The notes: generated by a model not told the origin, from the letters alone. A stretch of DNA of 64,000 nt from Arthrobacter sp. AQ5-06 (GCF_003287955.1 NZ_QMKP01000006.1:1-64000); one strand, 5' to 3'. Shown: positions 53,480-63,634, counted from the first letter of the stretch. Program-made: numbers and translations.

Positions 53480-54550
53480 ATGGGCAACCATAGTGACGGC
53501 AGTCCGAACCACTCGGGCACCGTAGCTACGGCTGGTCAGAATGAGGTGGAGAAGTTCCAGGATCCTGGAATTCCCCCGCACCGTTTGCGCCTGGCCGACA
53601 CGGACCCGAAGGCCGCAAAGCGTGCAGAACGGCAGGTCGCCATACTTTTCGGCGCGTCAGTTGTCGGCACCCTGATCTTCCTGGTGGCGTACTTCGCCAT
53701 CGACTTGGGCGATGGCACAAGCATCGCCACCATCCGGCTGCAGAACGCCCTGTTGGGCGTGGGCACCGCGTTTGCGATGCTCGGCATCGGAACCGGTATT
53801 GTGCACTGGGCCAAGGCCCTGATGCCGGACCATGAAGTCTCCGAAGAACGCCATCCCATCCGCACCGAAGAAGACCGCCTGGCGGCAGTCCGGATCGTGG
53901 ATGACATCGTGGAAGAGACCGGCATCAAGCGCCGCCCGCTCATCCGCAACACGCTGCTCGGTGCTGTAGCCCTGGCCCCGCTTCCCGCCATTGCGGTTTT
54001 CGGTGACCTCGGCCCCCGCCCCGACCGGGCGCTGGCCCACACCATGTGGGCTCCGCAGGAAGGCAAGCTCAAGCGCCTCACCCGCGACCCCGACGGCACG
54101 CCCATCAAGGCTTCTGACGTCACCATCGGCTCGGCTTTCCACGTGATTCCCGAGGGCCTGAACGAACTGCATGAAGGAAAGCTCAACGAGAAGGCCAAGG
54201 CAGTTGTCCTGCTGATGCGTCTGGATCCCGCCTCGCTGAACCCCTCGGAGGGCCGCGAAGACTGGAGCTACAACGGAATCGTTGCCTACTCCAAGATCTG
54301 CACCCACGTCGGTTGCCCCGTTGCTCTGTACGAGCAGCAGACGCACCACCTGCTGTGCCCGTGCCACCAGTCCACCTTTGACCTCACGAACGAGTGCAAA
54401 GTGATCTTTGGCCCGGCCAGCCGGCCCCTCCCCCAGCTGCCGATCGCAGTGGACGCCGAGGGCTACCTGGTCGCAACCAGCGACTTCAATGAACCTGTAG
54501 GACCAAGTTACTGGGAGCGTGATGAGCATGAGCGCAGCATCAAGAGCTGA
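53480..54550 (+). CDS. qcrA: Rieske iron-sulfur subunit QcrA
   Basis: This 356-residue subunit has three membrane helices (about 60-80, 95-115 and 160-180) and a C-terminal Rieske domain. The [2Fe-2S] motifs are CTHVGCPV and LCPCHQSTFD. The long N-terminal part with several helices is actinobacterial. ATG 53480 has GAGG upstream and is preferred to 53468. It overlaps the start of qcrB. Confidence 0.95.
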   Translation: MGNHSDGSPNHSGTVATAGQNEVEKFQDPGIPPHRLRLADTDPKAAKRAERQVAILFGASVVGTLIFLVAYFAIDLGDGTSIATIRLQNALLGVGTAFAMLGIGTGIVHWAKALMPDHEVSEERHPIRTEEDRLAAVRIVDDIVEETGIKRRPLIRNTLLGAVALAPLPAIAVFGDLGPRPDRALAHTMWAPQEGKLKRLTRDPDGTPIKASDVTIGSAFHVIPEGLNELHEGKLNEKAKAVVLLMRLDPASLNPSEGREDWSYNGIVAYSKICTHVGCPVALYEQQTHHLLCPCHQSTFDLTNECKVIFGPASRPLPQLPIAVDAEGYLVATSDFNEPVGPSYWERDEHERSIKS

Positions 54551-56204
54551 AGCCCCCGCCTTCGTCGCCAAGACTAAAGCCGGACGCATCACTGATTTTG
54601 TTGACGCGCGAGTGGGCGGATCAGGAATTCTGCGCGAGTTCGGGCGCAAGGTGTTCCCCGATCACTGGTCATTCATGTTCGGTGAAGTCGCCCTCTACTC
54701 CTTCGTCATACTGCTGCTCTCGGGCACCTTCCTGACCTTCTTCTTTGATCCGTCCATGGCGGAGACCCACTACGACGGTTCGTACCTGCCGTTGAAGAAC
54801 GTCGAGATGTCCGTGGCGTACAGCTCCTCCCTGGACATTTCGTTCGACATCCGTGGCGGCTTGTTCATGCGCCAGGTCCACCACTGGGCAGCGCTGCTCT
54901 TCGTTGCCTCGATCGGCGTGCACATGCTGCGCGTTTTCTTCACGGGTGCCTTCCGCAAACCGCGTGAAATGAACTGGGTTGTGGGCAGCGTCCTGCTGAT
55001 CCTCGCCATGGCAGCCGGCTTCACCGGCTACTCCCTCCCCGATGACCTGCTCTCCGGCAACGGCCTGCGGATCATCGACGGTGTTATCAAGTCCATCCCC
55101 GTGGTTGGTACCTACATTTCCTTCTTCCTCTTCGGCGGAGAGTTCCCGGGAGCGGCTGTTATTGGCCGCCTCTACATGCTGCACATCCTGCTCGTGCCCG
55201 CACTCATCCTATTGATGATCGTCCTGCACCTCTTTATGGTGGTTGTGCACAAGCACACCCAGTACCCAGGTCCGGGCCGAAACGACGGTAACGTTGTCGG
55301 CTACCCGCTCGGCCCTGTGTATGCAGCCAAGGCAGGCGGCTTCTTCTTCATCGTCTTCGGTGTCATTGCCCTGATGGCGGCCTTCTTCACGATCAACCCG
55401 ATCTGGAACTACGGCCCGTACGACCCCTCACCCGTGTCGGCCGGTACCCAGCCTGACTGGTACATCGGATTTGTTGACGGCGCCCTGAGGCTTATGCCCG
55501 GTGTCATCGGTGACTTCCACTTCGAGTACGTCGTCTTTGGATACACGCTGACGCTGAACGTTCTACTGCCCGCCCTGGTGCCCGCAGGCATTTTGTTCAC
55601 GGTGATGTTCATGTACCCGTGGATCGAAAGCTGGATCACCAAGGACACCCGCGAACACCACGTCCTGGACCGTCCGCGGAACGCCCCCACCCGCACCGCC
55701 ATCGGCGTCGCCGGCTTCGTCTGGTACTGCGTGATGTGGGCAGCCGCAGGTTCGGACCTCATCGCCACACACTTCCACGTGTCCCTGAACGATGTGACGT
55801 ACTGGCTCCGCGCCTTGTTCTTCATCGGCCCGGTCATCGCCTTCGTTGTTGCCAAGCGAGTAGCCCTTGCCCTCCAGCGCAAGGACCGGGAAATCGCGCT
55901 CCATGGCCGGGAGACCGGACGCATTGTCCGCCTTCCGCATGGCGAATTCATCGAAGTGCATGCGCCGCTGGATGAGTACAAGCGCTACAAGCTGGTTGGA
56001 TTCGAATCCCCCGCACCGCTGCCGGCGGTTCCCAACGACCACGGCATTGTGACACGCAAGGAAAAGCAGCGTGCATTCCTGTCCAAGTGGTTCTTCGAAG
56101 ACCGTGTCGCACCGGCCTCGCCGGCAGAACTGGAGGCCGCACACGGCCACCACGCCCACCCAGCAGTAGAGGCCGGCGAGGAAAGCAAGAGCCTCAGCCA
56201 CTAA
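54519..56204 (+). CDS. qcrB: cytochrome b subunit QcrB
   Basis: This 561-residue cytochrome b of the bcc complex oxidises menaquinol. Heme b His pairs lie in RQVHHWAALLFVASIGVHML and LHILLVPALILLMIVLHLFM; the PDWY quinol site is TQPDWYIGFVDGALRLMPG. It has a C-terminal extension of about 140 residues, typical of Actinobacteria. The GTG lies within the last codons of qcrA, indicating coupled translation. Confidence 0.96.
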   Translation: MMSMSAASRAEAPAFVAKTKAGRITDFVDARVGGSGILREFGRKVFPDHWSFMFGEVALYSFVILLLSGTFLTFFFDPSMAETHYDGSYLPLKNVEMSVAYSSSLDISFDIRGGLFMRQVHHWAALLFVASIGVHMLRVFFTGAFRKPREMNWVVGSVLLILAMAAGFTGYSLPDDLLSGNGLRIIDGVIKSIPVVGTYISFFLFGGEFPGAAVIGRLYMLHILLVPALILLMIVLHLFMVVVHKHTQYPGPGRNDGNVVGYPLGPVYAAKAGGFFFIVFGVIALMAAFFTINPIWNYGPYDPSPVSAGTQPDWYIGFVDGALRLMPGVIGDFHFEYVVFGYTLTLNVLLPALVPAGILFTVMFMYPWIESWITKDTREHHVLDRPRNAPTRTAIGVAGFVWYCVMWAAAGSDLIATHFHVSLNDVTYWLRALFFIGPVIAFVVAKRVALALQRKDREIALHGRETGRIVRLPHGEFIEVHAPLDEYKRYKLVGFESPAPLPAVPNDHGIVTRKEKQRAFLSKWFFEDRVAPASPAELEAAHGHHAHPAVEAGEESKSLSH

Positions 56205-56226
56205 CTCACAGCAGCTGTGTTCCGAC

Positions 56227-56262
56227 GGGAAAGGCCCGGTCCATTTGGACCGGGCCTTTCCC
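56227..56262. terminator. bidirectional terminator between qcrB and gntR
   Basis: GGGAAAGGCCCGGTCC is followed by ATTT and its exact reverse complement: a perfect 16-bp stem with A and T tracts at the ends. It serves the convergent qcrB and GntR genes. Confidence 0.9.
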
Positions 56263-56303
56263 GTTACTGGCAGCCGCCGCTGTTGCCAACTGCCGGCCCG
56301 CTA

Positions 56304-57095
56304 CTAGTGGTTGCGGTAGCCAAGAGATTGGTTCCGGGCAGGCCTCGCACCTGGCCGCTGCAGCGGTACCCATAGTTTGTAGCGATCGGCCCGGTAGTAA
56401 GAAACTGAGTAGTCCACCATCGCCCGGGCAACAAAGGCGTGCCTCTGGATTTTGAGCAAGGGGGCGCCGACGTCGACGTTGAGCAGGCGCGCCGTAGAGG
56501 GCGAGGCGGCTGTCGCTTCGATCATGTCTTCCCCCCACTCCATCACGAGGCCGAACTGCTCACTCAGCACGTTGTAGAGCGATGTTGGGGGCTCACCGTC
56601 CAGGAGACCCGGGACTCGCTGCGCCGGGATAAAGTTCTCGTCCACGCTCATGGGCTCTCCGTCCGCCAGCAGCAGCCGACGGAAACGAACCAAGGGCGTC
56701 CCCTCCTCCACCTGCAGTTCGCGGGCCAGGAAGGCGCTGGCGCCGATCTGTTCAAAGCTCAGGACCTTGGCGGCCGGGACCATGCCGCGGCGTTGCATCT
56801 CTTCGCTGTACGAGGTGAGTTTCACCTGAAGGTCGAGTTTGGGCTTCCGCACGAAGGTGCCGAGGCCGACAACCCGCTCGAGGACTTCCTCGCCGACGAG
56901 GGCATCTATGGCCTGCCGTACGGTCATCCTGGCCAGGCCGAACCGCAGGGCAAGATCCCGTTCCGACGGCAAGGCGGACCCCGGCGGACAGGAATCGCTG
57001 ATGTAGGCCCGGAGGATCTCCCTGAGCTGGATGTAGATGGCCATCCCGCTGCTGCGGTCAATCTCACCGGCAACGCCGCTGGCATCAGCAGCCAC
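56304..57095 (-). CDS. GntR/UTRA regulator, DasR/NagR-like
   Basis: This 263-residue repressor has a GntR winged helix (about 20-88: LREILRAYISDSCPPGSALP, then FGLARMTVRQAIDALVGEEV) and a UTRA effector domain (about 105-245). It resembles DasR and NagR, which respond to glucosamine or GlcNAc phosphates. Next to ptsH and with a dre-like site between the two genes, it likely controls its own expression and that of ptsH. The effector is inferred. Confidence 0.88.
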   Translation of the reverse strand: MAADASGVAGEIDRSSGMAIYIQLREILRAYISDSCPPGSALPSERDLALRFGLARMTVRQAIDALVGEEVLERVVGLGTFVRKPKLDLQVKLTSYSEEMQRRGMVPAAKVLSFEQIGASAFLARELQVEEGTPLVRFRRLLLADGEPMSVDENFIPAQRVPGLLDGEPPTSLYNVLSEQFGLVMEWGEDMIEATAASPSTARLLNVDVGAPLLKIQRHAFVARAMVDYSVSYYRADRYKLWVPLQRPGARPARNQSLGYRNH

Positions 57096-57149
57096 GGAGG
57101 TACGTCCTTGCTTCAGTTTTCACTGTCCAAGCTTAAGGCAAGCAGCGCC

Positions 57150-57165
57150 GCTGGACTAGACCAGT
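57150..57165. promoter_or_regulatory. DasR-type operator (dre-like)
   Basis: GCTGGACTAGACCAGT matches the Streptomyces dre consensus ACTGGTCTAGACCAGT at 14 of 16 bases. It lies between the divergent GntR gene and ptsH, about 55 bases upstream of the regulator start. Confidence 0.65.
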
Positions 57166-57271
57166 TCGGCAAATGAGCGAGCCCCTACTCCCCCCCGTTT
57201 GGTCGCGCAGCCGTCCAGCCGGATATATTGGACAGGAAATTTAGCGATTACGGTTTGGGGGCCGTCAGGAA

Positions 57272-57577
57272 ATGGGAGACCCCTTGCCAGTGCATAAGGC
57301 CGTTGTGTCAGCGTCAGTCGGCTTGCATGCCCGTCCCGCCGCGCTGTTCGTCAGGGCAGTGACCGAAACGGGACTTCCTGTCAGCATCCGGAAGGCCGGC
57401 ATCCACGGCGTCGACGCACGCTCCCTGCTGGAGGTCATGACTGCCGACTTCCCCTTCGGCTGCGAAGTAGAGCTTTCAGTCCCCGACGGCGCCCTCAGCG
57501 GCCCTGACACACACCGCAACGCTGAGGCAGCCCTGCAGATGCTCGCTGAGCTCCTGGAGTCACAGGGGGCCAGCTAG
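57272..57577 (+). CDS. ptsH: phosphocarrier protein HPr
   Basis: This HPr of the phosphotransferase system has its phosphorylated His in SVGLHARPAALFVRAV. The Ser46 region reads VDARSLLEVMTADFPFG. The length is 101 residues from ATG 57272, or 97 from TTG 57284, which has GGGAGA upstream and gives a more typical start (PVHKAVVSAS). It carries phosphate from enzyme I to sugar permeases. A dre-like operator lies upstream. Confidence 0.9.
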   Translation: MGDPLPVHKAVVSASVGLHARPAALFVRAVTETGLPVSIRKAGIHGVDARSLLEVMTADFPFGCEVELSVPDGALSGPDTHRNAEAALQMLAELLESQGAS

Positions 57578-57631
57578 CCCCTCCCAGGGGGCATTGGCCC
57601 ACGACTTCCCGCGCCAATCGAACGGCCAAGA

Positions 57632-57671
57632 ACGACGTCGGGCCCCACCAGAAGGTGGGGCCCGACGTCGT
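57632..57671. terminator. bidirectional terminator between ptsH and ctaF
   Basis: Perfect 18-base arms (ACGACGTCGGGCCCCACC and its complement) enclose loop AGAA. A short AT-rich tract follows on the right. It separates convergent genes. Confidence 0.85.
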
Positions 57672-57705
57672 AATTTGCAAAATCTCTGCTGAAGCTCAGC
57701 GGCTT

Positions 57706-58107
57706 CTAGTGAGCGTGGTCCCCACGGCTGTACTCGAAGACCCAACCGACGAGTGCGACGACTGCAAGGCCGGCCGCAATGAACACAATCCAGAAGCCAA
57801 CTGCCAGCCCGAGGAAACCGCCTGCGCATGCCAGGCCCAGAACCAGCGGCCACCAGCTCCAAGGGCTGAAGTGCCCCTGTTCGCCTGCGCCCTCGTGGAT
57901 CTCGGCATCGTTGCGGTCCTCGGGACGCATCCCGACGCGCTTGCCGGTGAAGCCAAGGTAGCCGCCGATCATTCCGGAGAGCCCGCCCACCAGGAGGATC
58001 CCGAGGGTTCCGACCCACTCATGCCAGTTGGTCAGGAAACCGTAGACCAGGGAAACCGGCACGAAGAAGAAGACTCCGGCTCCAAATATCCATGATTCGA
58101 TTTTCAC
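57706..58107 (-). CDS. ctaF: cytochrome c oxidase subunit IV CtaF
   Basis: This 133-residue actinobacterial oxidase subunit has four membrane helices (about 5-25, 32-53, 83-102 and 106-124), with the conserved [20 protein letters not shown] start. Its start overlaps the ctaD stop by four bases. It is present only in the actinobacterial aa3 complex, supporting the taxonomic reading. Confidence 0.93.
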   Translation of the reverse strand: MKIESWIFGAGVFFFVPVSLVYGFLTNWHEWVGTLGILLVGGLSGMIGGYLGFTGKRVGMRPEDRNDAEIHEGAGEQGHFSPWSWWPLVLGLACAGGFLGLAVGFWIVFIAAGLAVVALVGWVFEYSRGDHAH

Positions 58108-59831
58108 TTGGCGGTGTCCTTCTGGTCGGCGTTACCGAGCACCGCTGCGGCGGCGGCAGGCGATTCAACGGTGTGTACCTGCGAGAGCTCCGGGTGGTGG
58201 AGGTCCAGGGCCGGACGTTCCGAACGGATCCGGGGCAGCGAGGTGAAGTTGTGGCGCGGCGGCGGGCAGGACGTAGCCCACTCAAGCGACGCTCCGAAGC
58301 CCCAAGGGTCATCTACTTCGACGCGCTCGGAGCTGCGCCAGGTGATGTAGACGTTCCAGAAGAAGGGAATCAGGGATGCGCCAAGGACAAACGAGGAGAT
58401 AGTCGAGAACTGGTTCATCCACGTGAAGTTGTCCTCCACCAGGTAGTCCGCGTAACGGCGGGGCATGCCTTCAACACCGAGCCAGTGCTGGATGAGGAAG
58501 GTGCCGTGGAAGCCGAGGAACAGCAGCCAGAAGTGGATCTTTCCGAGGCGTTCGTTGAGCATCTTTCCGGTCCACTTGGGCCACCAGAAGTAGAAGCCGG
58601 CGAACATCGCGAACACCACTGTGCCAAACACCACGTAGTGGAAGTGCGCCACAACGAAGTAGGAATCGGAGACGTGGAAGTCCAGCGGCGGGGAAGCCAG
58701 GATGATGCCGGTCAGGCCACCGAAGAGGAACGTGATGAGGAAGCCGATGCTCCACAGCATGGGAGTTTCGAACGTCAACGAGCCTCGCCACATGGTGCCG
58801 ATCCAGTTGAAGAACTTCACCCCGGTCGGGACCGCAATGAGCATGGTCATGAAGGCGAAGAACGGCAGCAGAACCGAACCGGTCACGTACATGTGGTGCG
58901 CCCACACGGTCACGGACAGGGCTGCGATGGCGATGGTCGCGTAGACAAGGCCCTTGTAGCCGAAGATCGGCTTGCGGCTGAAGACCGGGAAGATCTCAGA
59001 AACAATGCCAAAGAACGGCAGCGCGATGATGTACACCTCGGGGTGTCCGAAGAACCAGAACAGGTGCTGCCAGAGTACGGCGCCGCCGTTTTCCGGGTCG
59101 AAGATGTGTGCGCCGAAGCGGCGGTCGGCGCCGAGCGCGAACAGGGCGGCAGCCAGGGGCGGGAAGGCCATCAGCACAAGGATGGACGTCACCAGGGCGT
59201 TCCAGGTGAAGATCGGCATCCGCCACATGGTCATGCCCGGGGCGCGCATGCAGATGATGGTGGTGATGAAGTTGACCGCGCCCAGGATGGTGCCGAAGCC
59301 GGACAGCGCCAGGCCGAAGACCCACAGGTCACCGCCGATGCCAGGGCTGAACGTCGTGTTGGACAGCGGCGCGTAGGCGAACCAGCCGAACGACGCCGCG
59401 CCCTGGGGGGTGATGAAGCCGGACACCGCGATGGTGGAGCCGAAGAGGAAGAACCAGAAGGCCAGTGCGTTCAGTCGCGGGAAGGCGACGTCGGGGGCGC
59501 CGATCTGCAGCGGCATGATGACGTTGGTGAAGCCGGCGAAAAGCGGCGTCGCGAACATCAGCAGCATGACGGTGCCGTGCATCGTGAACAGCTGGTTGTA
59601 CTGCTCCTTGGTCTGCAGGATCTGCATGCCAGGTTCGAACAGTTCAGCTCGGATGAGCAGTGCCATGACGCCACCGAAGCAGAAGAACACAAACGATGCG
59701 ATCAGGTACATGTACCCGATGGTCTTGTGGTCGGTGGAAGTGATCCAGTTGACGACGATGCGTCCCTTGGACTTAGGAACTACGGGAGCCTCAAGGGTTC
59801 CGGCAGGTGCGGTTTGGGTGTAAGTAGCCAC
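58104..59831 (-). CDS. ctaD: cytochrome c oxidase subunit I CtaD
   Basis: This 575-residue catalytic subunit holds heme a and the heme a3-CuB centre. The CuB His-Tyr motif is [18 protein letters not shown], and the other CuB ligands are in WAHHMYVTG. The heme His pair is in [13 protein letters not shown]. The start is GTG with GGGGAG upstream. It lies between ctaC and ctaF in one leftward operon. Confidence 0.97.
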   Translation of the reverse strand: MATYTQTAPAGTLEAPVVPKSKGRIVVNWITSTDHKTIGYMYLIASFVFFCFGGVMALLIRAELFEPGMQILQTKEQYNQLFTMHGTVMLLMFATPLFAGFTNVIMPLQIGAPDVAFPRLNALAFWFFLFGSTIAVSGFITPQGAASFGWFAYAPLSNTTFSPGIGGDLWVFGLALSGFGTILGAVNFITTIICMRAPGMTMWRMPIFTWNALVTSILVLMAFPPLAAALFALGADRRFGAHIFDPENGGAVLWQHLFWFFGHPEVYIIALPFFGIVSEIFPVFSRKPIFGYKGLVYATIAIAALSVTVWAHHMYVTGSVLLPFFAFMTMLIAVPTGVKFFNWIGTMWRGSLTFETPMLWSIGFLITFLFGGLTGIILASPPLDFHVSDSYFVVAHFHYVVFGTVVFAMFAGFYFWWPKWTGKMLNERLGKIHFWLLFLGFHGTFLIQHWLGVEGMPRRYADYLVEDNFTWMNQFSTISSFVLGASLIPFFWNVYITWRSSERVEVDDPWGFGASLEWATSCPPPRHNFTSLPRIRSERPALDLHHPELSQVHTVESPAAAAAVLGNADQKDTAK

Positions 59832-59841
59832 GTCGCTCCCC

Positions 59842-60714
59842 TTACTTAATTTCGTTCAGGTTCGGGTTGCGGTCGTACTCTTCGCCGATGAGCCCCGTGT
59901 TGCCATCTGCCTTGAGCTTGTCCATGTGAGCCTGGAATTCGGCTTCAGAGACAACCTTGACGCGGAACAGCATTTCGGAGTGGTACTCACCGCAGAGCTC
60001 GGCGCACTTGCCGTCGTAGGTTCCCTCTTTGGTGGGGGTGAACCTGATGTAGTTTGTCTTGCCGGGGATCATGTCGCGCTTCTGCAGGAAAGCGGGAACC
60101 CAGAAAGAGTGGATGACATCGCGGGAGTTCAGTTCAAGGTCAACTGACTTTCCAACCGGCAGGTAGAGCGTCGGAAGCGCTTCCTTGTCGATGGTGTTCC
60201 CGGTCAGGTGCGCCTGGACGCCTGCTTCGTAGACATCCTCGGAGACGACATCGCCGGACTTGTAGTTGAAGTCCCAGGCCCACTGCTTGCCACGGACGTC
60301 AACAACGACGTCAGCCGGCTTGGAGCGGTCATCGATGGCCTGCTGGTCGCGGTCGGTGAAGTAGAAGAACACCAGGACCATGAACAGCGGGATGGTCAGG
60401 TAGAAGACCTCCAGCGGGAGATTAAAGCTGGTCTGCCGCGGGAAACCCGTGGTGCCCTTGCGGCGGCGATAGGCGACAAGGCACCAAACGATCAAACCCC
60501 ACGTGATGATGCCCACAACAAGGGCTGCAATCCATGAGTTGACCCAGAGGTCCATGATCCGGTCAGTGTGATTGGTGGTGCCACGCTCGGTGGGCAGCCA
60601 CCCCTTCTCTACCTCTGGCGAACATCCAGTCAAAACCAACGCGCCGGCAACTGCCAAGCCTGAGATCGTAGTGATCGTTTTGCGTCGGCTGCCGGTTCGG
60701 TTCTGCGAACTCAC
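59842..60714 (-). CDS. ctaC: cytochrome c oxidase subunit II CtaC
   Basis: This 290-residue lipoprotein subunit has a signal with lipobox VLTGC, two membrane helices (about 57-80 and 99-118) and a cupredoxin domain with the CuA site [12 protein letters not shown] and its His in DVIHSFWVP. It accepts electrons from QcrC. GTG 60714 is the start. Gap to ctaD is ten bases. Confidence 0.96.
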   Translation of the reverse strand: MSSQNRTGSRRKTITTISGLAVAGALVLTGCSPEVEKGWLPTERGTTNHTDRIMDLWVNSWIAALVVGIITWGLIVWCLVAYRRRKGTTGFPRQTSFNLPLEVFYLTIPLFMVLVFFYFTDRDQQAIDDRSKPADVVVDVRGKQWAWDFNYKSGDVVSEDVYEAGVQAHLTGNTIDKEALPTLYLPVGKSVDLELNSRDVIHSFWVPAFLQKRDMIPGKTNYIRFTPTKEGTYDGKCAELCGEYHSEMLFRVKVVSEAEFQAHMDKLKADGNTGLIGEEYDRNPNLNEIK

Positions 60715-60901
60715 AGACGGCCCTTCCTACTTGTTGCTGTTGCCCGGCCGCCCAAGGGGCCGTCCGGGCACACTAAAAGTTTTACTACTCGGTGTAGAGC
60801 TTACCGCTCTGCCGGGCGTTTCGCCCACATGTCGGCGCCATGCCTCCGTGCCGTTTTTGGCAAACGGAAAGCAGGCGCCGGCATCGGGCGAAAGAACCGG
60901 G

Positions 60902-61300
60902 TCAGTGGAACGAATCACCACAGGCGCAGGAGCCACCAGCGTTGGGGTTGTCAATGGTGAAGCCCTGCTTGGAGATGGTGTCTTCGAAGTCGATGCTTGC
61001 ACCGCTGAGGTACGGCACGCTCATCTTGTCCACCACAACTTCGACGCCGTCATAGTCACGGACTGCATCTCCGTCGAGGAGGCGCTCGTCGAAGTACAGC
61101 TGGTAGATGAGGCCGGAGCAGCCGCCGGGCTGGACGGCAACGCGGAGGCGGAGATCAGTCCGGCCTTCCTGCTCCAGGAGGCTGCGGACCTTGCCTGCTG
61201 CGACGTCGGTCAGTTTGACCTCGTGTGCGGCCAGTTCAGCGCTGGCAGCGCTGGCAGCGCCGGCGGTCTCGGTGATGTTCTCGTTGGTTGCGGTGCTCAT
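60902..61300 (-). CDS. erpA: iron-sulfur cluster insertion protein ErpA (HesB/IscA)
   Basis: This 132-residue A-type carrier has the three cluster Cys in PGGCSGLIYQL and AGGSCACGDSFH. The N-terminal Ala-rich leader of about 25 residues is typical of actinobacterial forms. It is upstream of ctaC on the same strand but separated by 187 bases, so it probably has its own promoter. It delivers Fe-S clusters to apoproteins. Confidence 0.94.
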   Translation of the reverse strand: MSTATNENITETAGAASAASAELAAHEVKLTDVAAGKVRSLLEQEGRTDLRLRVAVQPGGCSGLIYQLYFDERLLDGDAVRDYDGVEVVVDKMSVPYLSGASIDFEDTISKQGFTIDNPNAGGSCACGDSFH

Positions 61301-61484
61301 TTGGCCTACCTTAGGACGGTCCTGGCGGCCCCGCGTCAGCGGTGCCTGCCCCTACGGATACGGTACGGGCTATAGCTACATGCTACTTCGGTCAGCCGTG
61401 TAGCTCTAACTCCTGACGTAACCAAGCTTGCCCGATGGTTGTTCCCGACGGTGGAGGAATGCCGGCATCAGAGAGGCGTCGGGT

Positions 61485-62930
61485 TCAGGCCAGGCCTTCG
61501 GAGTTCAGCCGGGCGAGAAGCAGCGCCTCGGCCACCACAGCGTTCTTGAAATCACCGATATGAAGGGACTCGTTGGCACTGTGGGCGCGGGAGTCGGGAT
61601 CCTCAACACCGGTCACGAGGATCTGGACGTCCGGGTAGACGTCCATCAGGTCGGCGATGAAGGGAATCGACCCGCCGATCCCCATCTCCACCGCCGGAAC
61701 ACCCCACGCCTCCCCCAGTGCCCACATTGCGAACGTCGCGGCCTTGGAGGATGTGTCAGCGAGGAACGACTTTCCGCTCTCCCCGGGAGTGAACACCACC
61801 TTTGCTCCAAAGGGCGCATTGGCCTGGACGTGCCGTTCTACGGCTGCCATCGCTGCCGCTGGATCCTGGCCCGGCGCCAGGCGCAGGCTGAACTTGGCAC
61901 GTGCCCGCGGCAGGAGCGTATTTGATGCCACGTCTACGGCGGGTGCGTCGAAGCCGATGATGGACAGGGCAGGCTTGGTCCACAATCGGGCGGCGATGCT
62001 TCCCGTACCGGCGAGCCGGACGCTGTCGAGAACGGACGAATCGGCACGGTACTCCGCTTCGGTCAGCTCCACGCCGACGTTGTCGTTCGACACCAGGCTT
62101 TCGATGGCCACGTTGCCCTCTGAGTCGTGCAGGGTGGCAATCAATCGGGAGAGCAGGGTTGGCGCGTCCAGTACGGGTCCACCGAACATGCCCGAGTGGA
62201 CAGCATGATCCAGCACCTGAACTTCAATGGTTCCGTCCACAAGGCCACGCAGGCTGGTGGTCAGGGCGGGAATGCCCACCTTCCAGTTACTCGAGTCGGC
62301 CACCACGATCACATCGGCCCTCAGCAGTTCCCGGTGCGTTTCCAGGAAGGAACGGAAGGTGGGAGAACCAGCTTCCTCCTCCCCTTCGAAAAAGAACGTC
62401 ACACCAAGGTCGAATTCCGCGCCCAGAACCTCGGTCGCTGCAGCATAGGCGGCCACATGGGCCATGATCCCGGCCTTGTCGTCAGCAGCGCCGCGGCCGT
62501 ACAGCCTGCCGTCCCGTTCGACGGCGACGAAAGGCTCTGTTAACCACAGCGCCGGGTCCCCGGGCGGTTGGACGTCGTGGTGGGCGTACAGCAGGATCGT
62601 CGGCTTCCCTTCTGCCGCCTGACGGCGTGCGACGACCGCAGGGCCGCCGGGGGTGCCGTCGTCCTTGTTACTGCGCAGGACCTGGACATCCTCAATTCCC
62701 GCGGCGCGCAACAGTTCCGCTACGGCCTGCGCGCTGGCTTCCAAGGGGGCAGGATCGAAACTCGGCCAGGCGATGCCGGGAATGGCCACAAGTTCCCTGA
62801 GCCGGTCCAGTGTGGTGTCGAAGGAACCTGCGACGGAGAGCCTGAGTCCGTCCGCGTCGATGGCCGGTGCAGGGTGCCCGGAGCCGGGGGTGCTGGCGTC
62901 GGACGGATTGGCTGCTGGAGTGGGAGTCAT
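61485..62930 (-). CDS. M20-family dipeptidase
   Basis: This 481-residue cytosolic metallodipeptidase is of the PepV/CNDP-like branch. Motifs are LLYAHHDVQPPGD (His ligand and catalytic Asp), RGAADDKAGIMAHV, FEGEEEAGSPTF (catalytic Glu pair) and SRAHSANESLHI near the last His ligand. A lid domain spans about 220-370. The start at 62930 has no good ribosome site; a GTG at 62939 could also serve. It is divergent from the DUF3043 gene. Confidence 0.92.
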   Translation of the reverse strand: MTPTPAANPSDASTPGSGHPAPAIDADGLRLSVAGSFDTTLDRLRELVAIPGIAWPSFDPAPLEASAQAVAELLRAAGIEDVQVLRSNKDDGTPGGPAVVARRQAAEGKPTILLYAHHDVQPPGDPALWLTEPFVAVERDGRLYGRGAADDKAGIMAHVAAYAAATEVLGAEFDLGVTFFFEGEEEAGSPTFRSFLETHRELLRADVIVVADSSNWKVGIPALTTSLRGLVDGTIEVQVLDHAVHSGMFGGPVLDAPTLLSRLIATLHDSEGNVAIESLVSNDNVGVELTEAEYRADSSVLDSVRLAGTGSIAARLWTKPALSIIGFDAPAVDVASNTLLPRARAKFSLRLAPGQDPAAAMAAVERHVQANAPFGAKVVFTPGESGKSFLADTSSKAATFAMWALGEAWGVPAVEMGIGGSIPFIADLMDVYPDVQILVTGVEDPDSRAHSANESLHIGDFKNAVVAEALLLARLNSEGLA

Positions 62931-62971
62931 GGCGAACACAATACCCGCGCCGAACCTTCGCAGGCCGCAAG

Positions 62972-62977
62972 GTATTC
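62972..62977 (+). promoter_or_regulatory. -10 element of a leaderless transcript
   Basis: TATTCT ends seven bases before the DUF3043 GTG, leaving no room for a ribosome site. Leaderless mRNAs are common in Actinobacteria. Confidence 0.5.
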
Positions 62978-62984
62978 TGTTCAA

Positions 62985-63587
62985 GTGTTCGGACGTAAAA
63001 AGGAAGCGCCAACGGCGCAGCAATCAATAGACCAGCAGGCCGCTGAAGCGGCAGCCCGGCAGGATGCCGCGTTGGGCAAGGGTGGGCCAACGCCCAAGCG
63101 CAAAGCCCAGGAAGCTGCCCGCAAACGGCCCCTGGTGCCAGAGGACCGTAAGGCGTCCAAGGCGGCTGAGCGCCAGGCTATCCAGGATCAGCGGTCGAAA
63201 ATGCGCCAGGCCCTCGATACAGGTGACGAGAAGTTCCTGCCCTTGCGCGACAAGGGTCCGCAGAAGCGTTATGCCCGCGACTACGTGGATGCGCGCTTCA
63301 GCCTGGGCGAATACCTGATGTTCGGCGCCCTGGTATTTGTCATCGTTTCCCTGATCGTGCCGGCTTCCAGCGGGCAGATGGTTTATGTCCTGGGCGGTTT
63401 CTGGGTGATGTTCCTGGCCGTCTTTGTGGACGTGTTCATTCTGTCCCGGCAGCTCCGCAAGAAGCTCACCGGGAAGTTCGGCGAGGTTGAGCGTGGCGCC
63501 GTCTGGTACGGCTCCATGCGTTCCCTGCAGTTCCGCAAACTGCGCCTGCCCAAGCCGCTCGTGAAGCGCGGGCAATACCCGTCCTGA
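62985..63587 (+). CDS. DUF3043 membrane protein, probably leaderless
   Basis: This 200-residue protein has a basic N-terminal region (MFGRKKEAPTAQQ ... PKRKAQEAARKRPLV), two membrane helices (about 107-125 and 132-151) and a short basic tail. It matches the DUF3043 family. TATTCT at 62972-62977 lies so close to the GTG at 62985 that transcription would begin at or next to the start codon. Function unknown. Confidence 0.88.
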   Translation: MFGRKKEAPTAQQSIDQQAAEAAARQDAALGKGGPTPKRKAQEAARKRPLVPEDRKASKAAERQAIQDQRSKMRQALDTGDEKFLPLRDKGPQKRYARDYVDARFSLGEYLMFGALVFVIVSLIVPASSGQMVYVLGGFWVMFLAVFVDVFILSRQLRKKLTGKFGEVERGAVWYGSMRSLQFRKLRLPKPLVKRGQYPS

Positions 63588-63634
63588 TATGCGCGCCGGA
63601 CCAAGCGCCGGCAGCGCATCCCTTCGTTGACAGC

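Noticed and set aside
57199-57229. TTGGTC and TATATT as a ptsH promoter
   Set aside because: The -10 is plausible but the spacing of 19 bases is long, so it is not listed as a feature.
58092-59849. 585-codon plus-strand frame opposite ctaD
   Set aside because: ctaD is unmistakable; the opposite frame is a charge-rich shadow.
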